From the NCBI GenBank assembly GCA_963700785.1, contig CAVOYZ010000023.1:1-61614 (forward strand): a DNA stretch of 61,614 bases. The letters run 5' to 3'. Under the pieces are notes generated by a model. The model ran no database searches. It was given only the letters and a program-made list of their open reading frames with translations, and was not told the DNA's origin. Position numbers and translations under genes: made by a program. This DNA comes from CAXMST01 sp963700785. GTDB lineage: Bacteria; Actinomycetota; Thermoleophilia; Solirubrobacterales; 70-9. Positions 39,210 to 48,339 of this stretch are shown here, one piece after another (positions within the stretch are counted from its first letter, which is position 1; every line of letters begins with the position of its first letter).

Positions 39210-39268
39210 GCCAGTGTATTCGGTTCGCGGCGCCGATGCCAGGGTGCCGGTGCGCAAGACTTCGGGCC

Positions 39269-40807
39269 GTGGCGAGAAGGATCAACCTGCCTCGCCCTCG
39301 GTGGCGGGGGTGGCGAGGCGCTCGCGGTGGCGGGAGCCGTGGCGAGGCCCAGCCGCCTGCCTCGGGGCCCGCTCCGGCCGCGCCACCGACCCCGACGACG
39401 CCCCCGCCGCCGCAACAGCAGCCCGCGCCTGCGCCGCCGTCCGCGCCCGAGCCGGCGGCGCCGCAGCCCGACGCGCCGGCCGGCGACGACGAATCGACGT
39501 CGGGCGGCCGCTGGGCGAGGCTCGGCGATCGGCTCGCAGACCTGGCCCGCCCGCTGGCGATCGCGGCGGCCGCGCTGGCAGCGGTCGGGCTCGGGGTCGG
39601 GGTCGGCTACGCGCTGTTCTCGGAGGGAGCGAGCGAACGGGTCCAGCTGCCCGCCGTCGCGCCGACGGTCGGGCTCGACGATCTGCAGCTCGCCGACGCG
39701 GCCGGCGAGCTCGTCCCCGAAGCTGTCGCGACCAGGAACACGACGAGGATCGCGGGGACCGACCCGACCGCCGACGCCGCCGGGGTCGCGCTCGCCAGCT
39801 ACCCGCCGGCCGCCACCGAGGGCGGACCGCGGCTCGCGGTGCTGGCGCCGGCCGACTCCTGGCAGTCGGCGCTCGCGGCCGGTTCGCTCGCCGCGGATCC
39901 GATCGGCGCGCCGATCCTGCTCGGGGAATCCGACGAGATCCCCGGATTCACCGCAGCGGCCCTGGCGGCGCTCGACCCGAGCGGCGTCAAGCGAGTGGGC
40001 GACGTCAACGCCGTCGCGATCGGCGACGTCGCCGCTCCGCAGGAGTTGAACGCGCTCGACCTGCCGGGAGGCGAGCCGGCCGAGATCGCGAAGCAGATCG
40101 ACCGCCAGCGCCAGCGGCTCGGCGGTCCGGCCGAGCCGGCCCACATCGTCGTCGTCTCCTCGACGCAGGCGCCGTTCGCGATGCCGGCGGCGGCCTGGGC
40201 GGCGCGCTCGGGCGACCCGATCGTGTTCGCCGACGGCGACCAGGTGCCCGAGGCGACGATCGATGTGATCAAGCGCCATCGGGACGCCGCCGTCTACGTG
40301 CTCGGCCCCGAGTCGGTGATCGGTGCGAAGGCGCTGAAGCGGCTCGAGCGGGTCGCCGGCCGCGCGATCCGGGTCGGGGCCGAGGACCCGGTCGAGAACG
40401 CGATCGAGTTCGCGCGGTTCGTCGACGGCGACTTCGGCTGGAACATCTTCGATCCGGGTCACGGCTTCGCGATCGCCAATACCGGACGGCCGGCCGACGC
40501 CGCGGCGGCGGCGCTGCTGGCGGCGGGAGGAAAGCCGGGCCCGCTGCTGCTCACCGACTCGGCCGAGCGGCTGCCCGAGGCGCTCGGGGCCTTCCTGCTC
40601 GACACCAAGCCGGGGTTCGCCGACGACCCGACCCGCGCCGTCTACAACCACATCTGGCTGCTCGGGGACGCCGCCGCGATCTCCCCCGAGATGCAGGCCG
40701 AGGTCGACGCCCTGACCGAGCTCGAGCAGATCACCCGAGGCACCGGCAACGACGCGCTCGGCGGCGGCACGGCGCCTGAGCCCGAGATCGCCCCCAAGGA
40801 TCGCTGA
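39269..40807 (+). CDS. membrane-anchored CWB2-like repeat protein
   Basis: 512 aa from GTG 39269. Cytoplasmic Pro/Ala-rich N-terminus (about 90 residues of PAPAAPPTPTTPPPPQQQ type), one membrane helix (LAIAAAALAAVGLGVGVGYALF), then three repeats of the cell-wall-binding 2 type: RLAVLAPADSWQSALAAGSL...GAPILLGESDEIP; HIVVVSSTQAPFAMPAAAWA...DPIVFADGDQVP; FAIANTGRPADAAAAALLAA...GPLLLTDSAERLP. Three such repeats form a trimeric wall anchor in clostridia; here a membrane anchor replaces the signal peptide. The stop at 40807 is 25 bases before a small gene. Confidence 0.75.
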   Translation: MARRINLPRPRWRGWRGARGGGSRGEAQPPASGPAPAAPPTPTTPPPPQQQPAPAPPSAPEPAAPQPDAPAGDDESTSGGRWARLGDRLADLARPLAIAAAALAAVGLGVGVGYALFSEGASERVQLPAVAPTVGLDDLQLADAAGELVPEAVATRNTTRIAGTDPTADAAGVALASYPPAATEGGPRLAVLAPADSWQSALAAGSLAADPIGAPILLGESDEIPGFTAAALAALDPSGVKRVGDVNAVAIGDVAAPQELNALDLPGGEPAEIAKQIDRQRQRLGGPAEPAHIVVVSSTQAPFAMPAAAWAARSGDPIVFADGDQVPEATIDVIKRHRDAAVYVLGPESVIGAKALKRLERVAGRAIRVGAEDPVENAIEFARFVDGDFGWNIFDPGHGFAIANTGRPADAAAAALLAAGGKPGPLLLTDSAERLPEALGAFLLDTKPGFADDPTRAVYNHIWLLGDAAAISPEMQAEVDALTELEQITRGTGNDALGGGTAPEPEIAPKDR

Positions 40808-40832
40808 GCGACCGTCTAGGCTGCGAGACGCG

Positions 40833-41084
40833 ATGAGCGAAGCAGAGCGTGCCGACCGCCTCGATCCGGCCCGTCCGATCACGGCTGAGGACATCCGAGC
40901 CCTGGTCGGCCCGGCGACCCCTCACTTTGCCCTGCAGATCCGGAACCGGATCGAGCGCCTGATCGGGCGGCTGCCCGCGGACGACCCCGCGCGGATCGAG
41001 GGCGAGGCTCAGATCATCCGCCTGACCGAGCTCGCGGCCAACACCGGGGATCCACGCGGCCCCGGCCCCGGCAGCCCGCTGTAG
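40833..41084 (+). CDS. small conserved hypothetical protein, 83 aa
   Basis: Not recognised. MSEAERADRLDPARPITAEDI, then a helical middle (FALQIRNRIERLIGRLPADDP) and a Pro/Gly-rich tail. No signal or membrane segment. Third-position GC and the downstream plus-strand neighbours suggest it is real. It follows the CWB2-like gene by 25 bases and precedes the MBL gene by about 75, on the same strand. Confidence 0.55.
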   Translation: MSEAERADRLDPARPITAEDIRALVGPATPHFALQIRNRIERLIGRLPADDPARIEGEAQIIRLTELAANTGDPRGPGPGSPL

Positions 41085-41160
41085 GCACCGAGGCCGGCCC
41101 GGCCGGCGCTCGGGACGCTAGCTTGTCGCCATCAAGGAGCTGGCGCCCGAGGTCTTCCAG

Positions 41161-41793
41161 TTGCGCGGATTCAACAACGCGATCAACGTCTACCTGGTCG
41201 GGGACGTGCTGATCGACGCTGCCACGAAGCTCGCCCGGCGGCGGATCCCGGCCGAGATCGAGGACCGGCCGCTGGCACTCGTCGCGCTCACCCACTGCCA
41301 TCCCGACCACCAGGGGATGGCAAAGCGCGTCTGCGAGGCCCGCGGGGTGCCGCTCGCCTGTCACGAGGCCGACGTCGCCGCAATGGAGGGCCGCGCCCCG
41401 GTCCAGCCGGCTCACCCCGGACACCCGCTCAACCGGCTGATCGAAGCCCTGTGGACGGGTCCGCCCCACCCCGTCGGCCGGGTGCTGAGCGACGGCGACG
41501 AGGTGGCCGGCTTCCGCGTTGTCCACGCGCCCGGGCACTCCCCCGGCGAGGTGATCTACTTCCGCGCCTCCGACGGGGTCGCGATCTGCGGCGACGTGAT
41601 CAACAACGTCGACTTCCTCACCGGCCGGACCCGCGTCGGCGAGCCGCCCGCGCTCTTCACTCTCGACCCGGACGAGAACCGGCGCTCGATCCGCAAGCTC
41701 CTGCAGCTGGGCCCGAGGCTCGTCTGCCCCGGTCACGGACCGCCGTTCCGGGACATGGCGGGGCTCGAGACCCTGGTCGCCGGCTTCGATTGA
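41161..41793 (+). CDS. metallo-beta-lactamase-fold hydrolase
   Basis: 210 aa from TTG 41161. Metal motif THCHPDHQGMAK (HxHxDH) with further ligands in VVHAPGHSPGEV, AICGDVINN and CPGHGPPF, consistent with a glyoxalase II-type hydrolase. The frame reads sensibly upstream to codon ATC 41131 (IKELAPEVFQLRG), which would complete the fold's first strand but is not a standard start; a stop lies just before it. Either TTG is the real start or the ATC is a miscall of ATG. Confidence 0.85.
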   Translation: MRGFNNAINVYLVGDVLIDAATKLARRRIPAEIEDRPLALVALTHCHPDHQGMAKRVCEARGVPLACHEADVAAMEGRAPVQPAHPGHPLNRLIEALWTGPPHPVGRVLSDGDEVAGFRVVHAPGHSPGEVIYFRASDGVAICGDVINNVDFLTGRTRVGEPPALFTLDPDENRRSIRKLLQLGPRLVCPGHGPPFRDMAGLETLVAGFD

Positions 41794-41808
41794 GACCGGG
41801 CCGGGCGC

Positions 41809-42987
41809 TCAGACCCGCTCGATCAGCGTCCCGGTCCCGAGCCCGCCGCCGCAGCACATCGTGACCAGGCCGGTCTGCTTGTCGGAGCGCTCGAGCTCGT
41901 GCAGCAGCGTGGTCATCAGCCGGGCGCCGGTCGAGCCGAGCGGGTGACCGAGCGCGATCGCGCCGCCGTTGACGTTGACGCGATCCATGTCGGGCCGGTG
42001 CTCCCGGTACCAGGCGGCGACCACCGAGGCGAACGCCTCGTTGATCTCGATCAGATCGATGTCGCCGATGCCCATCCCGTTGCGCTCGAGGATCCGCTGC
42101 GTCGCCGGGATCGGGCCGGTGAGCATGATCACCGGATCAACGCCGACGGTGGTCTGATCGACGATCCTCGCCCGCGGCGTGACACCGAGCGCATCTGCCT
42201 TCTCGGCGCTCATCAAAAGCACCGCGGCGGCGCCGTCGGAGATCTGCGATGAGTTGCCGGCGGTGATCTTGCCGTCGGGCTTGAACGCCGGCTTCAGGCC
42301 GCTCAGGGTCTCGATGCTCGTCTCCGGGCGAATCCCCTGATCGGTCAAGTAGGTGTCCCCGTTGACCTGCATCGGCACGATCTCGCGCTCGAAACGGCCC
42401 TCCTCGGTGGCGCGTTGCGCGAGCTGGTGGGAGCGCACACCGAGCTCATCGAGCTCGGAGCGCGGGATCTCCCACTGATCGGCGATCATCTCGGCCGAGA
42501 TCCCCTGCGGGACGAGGTTGAACCGCTCGATCAGCTGCGGTGAGAACGCCATTCCGTGCTCCTCCATCACCGAGAAGCCGTCGGCGAACGAGATGTGGCC
42601 CATGTGCTCGACGCCGCCGCCGATCGCCACGTCATGGACGCCGGAGGCGATCAGCGCCGCGGCGAAGTTGATCCCCTGCTGGGCCGAGCCGCACTGGCGA
42701 TCGACGGTGGTCGCCGCCGTCTCGATCGGCAGGCCGGCCTCGAGCCAGGCGTTGCGGGTGATGTTCATGCCCTGCTCGCCGAACTGCTGCACGCAACCCC
42801 CGACCACGTCCTCGACCTCGGCGGCGTCGATCCCCGCTCGCTCGACGACCTCCTTGAAGACGGTGGCCAACAGCGTCGAGGGATGGGTGTCCTTGTAGTA
42901 GCCCTTCTCCTCGTGACCGCGGCCGACCGGGGTCCGAACCGCCTCGACGATCACGACCTCCCGGCCGCCGAACTTGCCCTCGCTCAT
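41809..42987 (-). CDS. acetyl-CoA acetyltransferase/3-ketoacyl-CoA thiolase
   Basis: 392 aa. Nucleophile Cys in VDRQCGSAQQGIN, His in ALGHPLGSTGAR, second Cys in TMCCGGGLGTG and the INEAFA motif: the full thiolase set. It cleaves or forms 3-ketoacyl-CoA. ATG 42987 (MSEGKFGGRE) follows GGAAGG. The frame is open further upstream, but that part is not thiolase-like. A 3-hydroxyacyl-CoA dehydrogenase lies divergent, 186 bases away, and an acyl-CoA dehydrogenase at 37.8 kb, indicating fatty-acid or butyrate-type oxidation. Confidence 0.94.
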   Translation of the reverse strand: MSEGKFGGREVVIVEAVRTPVGRGHEEKGYYKDTHPSTLLATVFKEVVERAGIDAAEVEDVVGGCVQQFGEQGMNITRNAWLEAGLPIETAATTVDRQCGSAQQGINFAAALIASGVHDVAIGGGVEHMGHISFADGFSVMEEHGMAFSPQLIERFNLVPQGISAEMIADQWEIPRSELDELGVRSHQLAQRATEEGRFEREIVPMQVNGDTYLTDQGIRPETSIETLSGLKPAFKPDGKITAGNSSQISDGAAAVLLMSAEKADALGVTPRARIVDQTTVGVDPVIMLTGPIPATQRILERNGMGIGDIDLIEINEAFASVVAAWYREHRPDMDRVNVNGGAIALGHPLGSTGARLMTTLLHELERSDKQTGLVTMCCGGGLGTGTLIERV

Positions 42988-43172
42988 CTCAGACCTTCCT
43001 GGTTGCCGCGCTTGCTCGGACTCGACGATCGACGATAGCCGATCGCCTCGCCCGCGAGCCGCGGATCCGGGCCTCGAGCTCGGATCGCCGATCCGACCGG
43101 CGGTGGGGACCGGCGGTGTCGGTGGGAGTCGCCACGCACCGACCGGGCGTCGCGTGATAGGACGCGTCCCCC

Positions 43173-43997
43173 GTGAGCAGCCCGAGCGGTTACCTGAGCC
43201 CAGCCGTCGCGGGAAGCGGCGCAATCGCGGTTGGCCTTGCGGCGACCGCGACCAGGGTCGGCGAGGTCCGCGTCCTCGCCCGCAGCGACTCGTCAGCCTG
43301 GCGGGCCGAGGAGCAGGGCGAGCAGCTCTGCCGAAAGATCGAGGGCGGCGATCCCGGGGCGCTCAGGGTGACCACCGATCCGGCCGATCTGGCCGGCTGC
43401 GACCTGGTCGTCGAGGCGATCGCCGAGCAGCTCGACGCGAAGGCCGAGCTGCACGCGATGCTCGCCTCGCTCTGCCCCGACGCCGACCTCGCGACCACCA
43501 CCTCGTCGCTCGGGATCGCCGACCTCGCGGAGCGGAGCGGAACCGCGGAGCGCTTCTTCGGGCTGCACGTCTTCAATCCGGTGGCGAAGATGGAGTTGAT
43601 CGAGCTCTGCCTCCCCGATCAGCTCGGTGAGGGGGTCGCCGATCGGGCCCGGGGCTTCTGCGAGGCGCTCGGCAAACGGGCGGTCGAGGTGCCCGATCAA
43701 CCCGGGTTCGTCGTCAACCGCCTGCTCTTTCCGCTGCTCTTCGACGCCGTCAGGATGCTGGAGCGGACGGGACTCGCGGCCGAGGAGATCGACGCCTGCA
43801 TGTCGCTGGGTGCCGGTCACCCGATGGGGCCGCTGAGACTGCTCGACTTCGTCGGCATCGATGTCGCCGCGGCGATCGGCGAGAGCCTGCACGCCGATAC
43901 CGACGAAGCCGCCCACGAGACCCCCGGCCGGCTGATCCAGATGATCGGCGAGGGCCGGCTCGGCCGCAAGTCGGGCGAGGGCTTCTACACCTACTGA
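43173..43997 (+). CDS. 3-hydroxyacyl-CoA dehydrogenase
   Basis: 274 aa. Rossmann region SPAVAGSGAIAVGLAATA (a GxGxxxxG variant; the usual Met is absent), catalytic His in FFGLHVFNPVAKMELIE, then QPGFVVNRLLFPLLFDAVRM and the C-terminal domain GAGHPMGPLRLLDFVGID. The GTG start leaves a slightly short N-terminus (SSPSGYLSPAVAGSG). It oxidises 3-hydroxyacyl-CoA with NAD and works with the divergent thiolase. Confidence 0.9.
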   Translation: MSSPSGYLSPAVAGSGAIAVGLAATATRVGEVRVLARSDSSAWRAEEQGEQLCRKIEGGDPGALRVTTDPADLAGCDLVVEAIAEQLDAKAELHAMLASLCPDADLATTTSSLGIADLAERSGTAERFFGLHVFNPVAKMELIELCLPDQLGEGVADRARGFCEALGKRAVEVPDQPGFVVNRLLFPLLFDAVRMLERTGLAAEEIDACMSLGAGHPMGPLRLLDFVGIDVAAAIGESLHADTDEAAHETPGRLIQMIGEGRLGRKSGEGFYTY

Positions 43998-44018
43998 GGG
44001 CGCCGGCCGGCGGCGCGG

Positions 44019-44309
44019 CTACCCGGAGCGCGCCGTCTTGCGCCGCCCAGGTCCCTTGCGGTCCGGCTCGGGACGATGGCGCGAGCGGCGCCCGCACAGG
44101 TCCCAGACCACGTCGGCCTCCGAGACCCCCTGCCGGCCCGCCCGCTCGGTGATCTCCGCCCAGGGCAGCTCGGCCTCGGGAAGCTCATCCCAGCGCGCCA
44201 GCTCGAGCGACTCGAGCGCCCGCGAGAGGGCCGGGCCGAGGCGGTCCTCGGAGTGCAGCAGCGCCTTCAGAACCTCGAGCTGCTTGTCGCTGAGTCTGAC
44301 CACCCACAT
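44019..44309 (-). CDS. small conserved hypothetical protein, 96 aa
   Basis: Not recognised. MWVVRLSDKQLEVLKALLHSE followed by EITERAGRQGVSEADVVWDL and a basic tail (RRSRHRPEPDRKGPGRRK). ATG 44309 has a strong Shine-Dalgarno (GGAAGGTGG), the best reason to call it. The helical body with a positive tail could bind nucleic acid, but nothing identifies a family. Lies between the dehydrogenase gene (convergent) and the CorC-like gene upstream on the same strand. Confidence 0.55.
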   Translation of the reverse strand: MWVVRLSDKQLEVLKALLHSEDRLGPALSRALESLELARWDELPEAELPWAEITERAGRQGVSEADVVWDLCGRRSRHRPEPDRKGPGRRKTARSG

Positions 44310-44410
44310 GGGCGCCACCTTCCTCTCCGGGACCCTGAGCAAGCTACGAGCAGGCACGGACGGAAGCCGGGCGCGACGCGACCGCTGGACCGCCGCAGAG
44401 AACCCGGGGC

Positions 44411-45748
44411 TCAACCGGGGGCGTCGGGCTCGACCGCCGGTTCCTCCGCCTCGGGCCTCGGGCCGAGAGCGTGGATGCGCAGCGCGACGATCCTGTTGTC
44501 GCGGACCGACTCGACCCGGATCGTGTGCCGATCGTCGCGGATCGTGTCGCCGCGCCTCGGCAGCCGCCCGAGCTCGCTGAACACGTAGCCGCCGATCGAG
44601 TTGTAGGCGTCGGTCTCGACCGGGAGTTGGATCCCGGCGTCCTCGAGGTCGCCGAGCGAGACGTGGCCGCGAACGTACCAGTCCCCGTCGGTCAGCCGCC
44701 GGACCGAGTCGCCGCGGGGGTCGGTCTCGTCCTCGATCTCGCCCACGACCTCCTCGAGGATGTCCTCGATCGTGGCGATCCCGACCGTGCGCCCGTACTC
44801 GTCGACGACGACCGCCATCGAGCTGCGCTGGCGTTGCAGCTCCGCCAGCAGGTCGTCGAGCGGCTTCGTCTCGGGCACGATCGGGGCCTCGCGGATCGCG
44901 GGCTCGATCGACGCGTCCGGTCCCGCGTTCATGTAGAGGCGGGCGATCGAGTTGTTGTGGACCAGGCCGCGCACGCGGTCGGGGTTGTCGTCCTCGATCG
45001 CGACCAGCCGGGTGTGGCCGGAGGACACGCACCGCTTCAGCGCGTCCTCGACCGTGTCGGACGAGCCGACCGTCACCACGGCGGGAATCGGGGTCATCAC
45101 CTCACGGGCCTCCTGCTCGTGGAGATGGAAGACGCCGGAGAGCATCGTCGCCTCGTTCTCCTCGATGTCACCCTGGCTGCCCGACGTGAGGATCAGCGAG
45201 CGGAGGTCGTCGGCGTCGTGGTGCTCGTCGATCCGCTCGGGGTCGACGCCGAACGTCCGCACCATCGCGTTCGAGGCGACCGAAAGACCCCAGGTGAACG
45301 GGGCGGAGATCACGCGGAACACGTGCAGCGGCGACGCCACCAGGCGGGAGATGCCCTCGGCGCGGTTGATCGCGATCATCTTCGGCACCTGCTCGCCGAC
45401 GGTGATGTGAAGAACGGTGGCGATCGTGAAGGCGATCGCGATCGAGATGCCGACCGCGGCGCCGTGGCCGAGCGGCCCGTCGAGCAGCGGCTCGAGCAGC
45501 GCCGCGATCGCCGGCTCGCCGAGGAAGCCGATGCCGAGCGAGGCCATCGTGATCCCGAGCTGGCAGGCGGCCAGGTAGCGATCGATCTGGTCGAGCTGGA
45601 TCAGCACCGAGTCGGCACCGCGGGCACCCTCGGCCGCGAGCGTCTCGATCCTCCCGCGGCGGGCACGGACGAGCGCGAACTCGGCGGCCACGAAGAAGCC
45701 GTTGAGCAGCACCAGCGCGATCAGCGCGACGAGCGCCAGGGCGGTCAC
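44411..45748 (-). CDS. CNNM/CorC-HlyC-type membrane protein (hemolysin family)
   Basis: 445 aa. DUF21 membrane domain with four helices (LVALIALVLLNGFFVAAEFALVRAR; ACQLGITMASLGIGFLGEPA), two CBS repeats (REVMTPIPAVVTVGSSDTVEDAL; LLAELQRQRSSMAVVVDEYGRTVGIATIEDILEEVVGEI) and a C-terminal CorC/HlyC domain (GHVSLGDLEDAGIQLP). Such proteins handle magnesium or cobalt; true haemolysis is unlikely. Upstream lies a 238-base divergent gap, holding an 8-base hairpin, before the decarboxylase gene. Confidence 0.9.
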   Translation of the reverse strand: MTALALVALIALVLLNGFFVAAEFALVRARRGRIETLAAEGARGADSVLIQLDQIDRYLAACQLGITMASLGIGFLGEPAIAALLEPLLDGPLGHGAAVGISIAIAFTIATVLHITVGEQVPKMIAINRAEGISRLVASPLHVFRVISAPFTWGLSVASNAMVRTFGVDPERIDEHHDADDLRSLILTSGSQGDIEENEATMLSGVFHLHEQEAREVMTPIPAVVTVGSSDTVEDALKRCVSSGHTRLVAIEDDNPDRVRGLVHNNSIARLYMNAGPDASIEPAIREAPIVPETKPLDDLLAELQRQRSSMAVVVDEYGRTVGIATIEDILEEVVGEIEDETDPRGDSVRRLTDGDWYVRGHVSLGDLEDAGIQLPVETDAYNSIGGYVFSELGRLPRRGDTIRDDRHTIRVESVRDNRIVALRIHALGPRPEAEEPAVEPDAPG

Positions 45749-45802
45749 AGGCGCGCCGATCGGCAGCCCGGAGCGCCGGCCACGGGCCGCTTGTTCACTC
45801 GC

Positions 45803-45827
45803 GCCCTCCCGCTCCTAGGGGGAGGGC
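45803..45827. repeat. short inverted repeat in the divergent 45749-45986 gap
   Basis: GCCCTCCC and GGGAGGGC form an 8-base stem around a 9-base loop containing CTCCTAGGG. It lies in the 5' leader of the CorC-like gene (minus) or upstream of the decarboxylase (plus). No known riboswitch consensus could be recognised. Confidence 0.45.
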
Positions 45828-45986
45828 CGAGCCCGGTACTTCGAGGGCGTTCGTCGTCTTCCATCGGGTCGACGGCCGAAGGCTATCAGCGGCGCCGCGG
45901 ACTTCCGCTCGGGCGCTGCACGCACCCCGCACCGACGCCGGGCGCCCGGAAACGCTCCGCCGGCCCGCTCGGAGTACCGTCCGCCC

Positions 45987-47453
45987 GTGGACCAGAGCGA
46001 GACCCCCTACCTCGACGCCCTCCGCGAGCGGGCGCTGAGCGATCCGGGCCTGTTCCACATCCCCGGGCACAAGGGAGGGCGTGGTGCCGATCCCCGGCTG
46101 CGGAGCGCGCTCGGCGATGCCGCGCTGATGCTCGACCTGCCGGCCGGCCTCGCCGGCGTCGACCTCGGCCCCGACCCGCTGAGCACGCCCTTCTACCAGT
46201 CGCAGCAGCTCGCGGCCGAGGCCTGGGGCGCCCGGCGGAGCTGGTTTCTGGTCAACGGCGCCTCCGGTGGCAACCACGCGATCTGCATGACGATCGCCCA
46301 CCTCGGCGAGGCGGCGATCGTCCAGCGCAACGTGCACTCGTCGGTGATCGACGGCATGGTCCTCTCGGGCACCTCACCCCGGTTCGTGGCGCCGGAGCTC
46401 GACGCCGAGATGGGCGTCGCCCACTGCCTGATGCCCGACGCGCTCGAGCGGGCGCTCGAGGGGAACCCCGAGGCCGTCGCGGCGCTGATCGTCTCGCCGA
46501 CCTACTTCGGCGCCGTGGCCGACGTCGGCCGACTGGCCGAGATCGCTCACGCTCGCGGCGTTCCGCTCGTCGTCGACGAGTCCTGGGGAGCCCACCTCGC
46601 GTTCTCCACGGACCTGCCCGAGAACGCCCTCGCCCGCGGTGCCGACCTGGTGCTCAACTCGGTCCACAAGCTCGGCGGCAGCCTGACCCAGTCGGCGATC
46701 CTGCATCTCGGCTCGGAGCTGATCGACGAGCGGATCATCGACCGCTCGGTCACCCTCGTCGAGTCGACCAGCCCGAGCGGCCTACTGACCGCCTCGCTCG
46801 ACGCCGCCCGCAGTCAGAACGCAGTCCACGGCCAGGAGCTCGCCGATGAGACGATCCGGTCGCTGGCCGAGCTCCGCGATCGGGTCCGGGCGATCGACGG
46901 CCTCGACGTGCTCGACGAGCGGATCGCCGAGCACCCGAGCGTCTATGCCTGGGACCCGCTGCGACTGACCGTCGATGTGCGCGGGACCGGCGCCACCGGT
47001 CACCAGATCGCCAGGTTGATGCAGGAGCGCCACAACATCTGGCTCGAGCTCTACGCGGAGAACGTGATCGTCGCCGTGTTCGGGCTCGGCGAGCCGGTCG
47101 CCGAGACCGGCTCGAGGCTGCTCGAGGGACTCGAGGACGCCGCCGCCTCACTCAGCGCCGCCGGCGACGCCCGCGGCGGCCAGTTCGCCCCGCCGCCGCC
47201 CTGGGGCCCGACCGAGACGACCCCGCGCCTCGCCTTCCTCGGCCGGCAGGAGATCGTCGGCTTCGACGACGCCGAGGGACGGATCGCGGCCGAGTCGCTG
47301 GCGGCCTATCCGCCCGGCGTCCCGAACGTGCTGCCCGGCGAGCGCCTGACGCGGGAGACGCTCGACTACATCGCCGACTCGCTTGCCCATGGCGGCCAGG
47401 TCCGAGGCGCCAGTGACCGCAGCCTGCGGACGATCCGCGTGGTGATCGAGTGA
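45987..47453 (+). CDS. Orn/Lys/Arg decarboxylase (SpeA-like), PLP fold type I
   Basis: 488 aa, close to Bacillus SpeA length. N-terminal PGLFHIPGHKGG is the family's substrate/phosphate region; FLVNGASGGNHAICMT binds PLP; VVDESWGAHLAFS holds the ring-binding Asp; NSVHKLGGSLTQ holds the PLP Lys. It probably decarboxylates arginine to agmatine; lysine or ornithine cannot be excluded. GTG start; its stop overlaps the deiminase start by 4 bases (GTGA). Three-gene operon with 47450 and 48340. Confidence 0.88.
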   Translation: MDQSETPYLDALRERALSDPGLFHIPGHKGGRGADPRLRSALGDAALMLDLPAGLAGVDLGPDPLSTPFYQSQQLAAEAWGARRSWFLVNGASGGNHAICMTIAHLGEAAIVQRNVHSSVIDGMVLSGTSPRFVAPELDAEMGVAHCLMPDALERALEGNPEAVAALIVSPTYFGAVADVGRLAEIAHARGVPLVVDESWGAHLAFSTDLPENALARGADLVLNSVHKLGGSLTQSAILHLGSELIDERIIDRSVTLVESTSPSGLLTASLDAARSQNAVHGQELADETIRSLAELRDRVRAIDGLDVLDERIAEHPSVYAWDPLRLTVDVRGTGATGHQIARLMQERHNIWLELYAENVIVAVFGLGEPVAETGSRLLEGLEDAAASLSAAGDARGGQFAPPPPWGPTETTPRLAFLGRQEIVGFDDAEGRIAAESLAAYPPGVPNVLPGERLTRETLDYIADSLAHGGQVRGASDRSLRTIRVVIE

Positions 47454-48330
47454 GCGACGCAGCCGCAGCTCCCTGGGGGGCGGACTCCGAGTACGGCCGA
47501 CTGCACGACGTCCTGCTCTGCCCGCCCGACAACTTCGAGTGGCGCCGGACGAGCGTGATCTCGAGGGCGACGCTCGACAGCGGCCGCGACTTCGAGCCGG
47601 AGACCGCCGCCGGACAGCACGCGGAGATGGTCGCCGCCTACGAGCAGGCCGGCGTCTCGGTGCACTACCTGGAGCCGGATCCGCAGCTGCCGTACCAGGT
47701 CTTCGCGCGCGACTCCAGCGTCGCGACCCCGGCCGGACCGGTGGTCGCCCAGCTCGCCCAGCCCTGGCGGCGCGGCGAGTACGCGCCGGTGATCGACTTC
47801 TACCGGGGCGCCGGGATCCCGATCCACGCGATGATCACCGCGGGGACCCTCGAGGGCGGGGACGTGATCATCATCGAGCCGGGCAGGGTGCTGATCGGCA
47901 ACGGCGAGGAGCGCACCGACCAGGCCGGCGCCCGGCAGCTCGCGCGGATCTTCGAGGACTTCGACTGGGAGGCCGGATCGAGCCGATCCCCGGCCACTTC
48001 GTCCACATCGACGTGCTCGTCTCGGTTCTCGCCCCGAAGCTCGCCGCCGTATGCGTCGAGGCCGCGAGCGGCGGGCTGGTCCGCTGGCTCACGGCGGCCG
48101 GCTTCGAGATCATCGAGGTCGGCGTCGAGGACGCGTTCGGCCTCGGCGTCAACGCGATCTCGCTCGGCTCCGATCGGGTGATCTCGACCCGGCACTCGCA
48201 GGACCTCAACGCACAGCTCCGCGCGCGCGGGCTCGAGGTGCTCGATCCGGACCTCGAGATGTTCACGCTCGGAGGTGGCGGCGCCCACTGCCTCGCCCAG
48301 TCCCTGCGGCGCGAGCGGCTCGGCGGCTAG
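47450..48330 (+). CDS. arginine deiminase/DDAH-family guanidino hydrolase (frame break near 47971)
   Basis: About 293 aa across one break. The guanidino-group-modifying fold: FARDSSVATPAG, TLEGGDVIIIE (EGGD), EERTDQAG, then after the break GHFVHIDVLVSVL (catalytic His) and GGGGAHCLAQSLRR (catalytic Cys). A missing G in TGGGAGGCCGG (about 47971) separates DFDWE from GRIEPIPGHF. Coupled to an arginine-decarboxylase-like gene, it may deiminate agmatine or arginine. Confidence 0.8.
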
Positions 48331-48339
48331 CCGGCGATC

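Noticed and set aside
45749..45986. Magnesium (M-box) or other riboswitch in the CorC-like leader
   Set aside because: Only a short hairpin is visible; no conserved riboswitch core could be recognised by eye.
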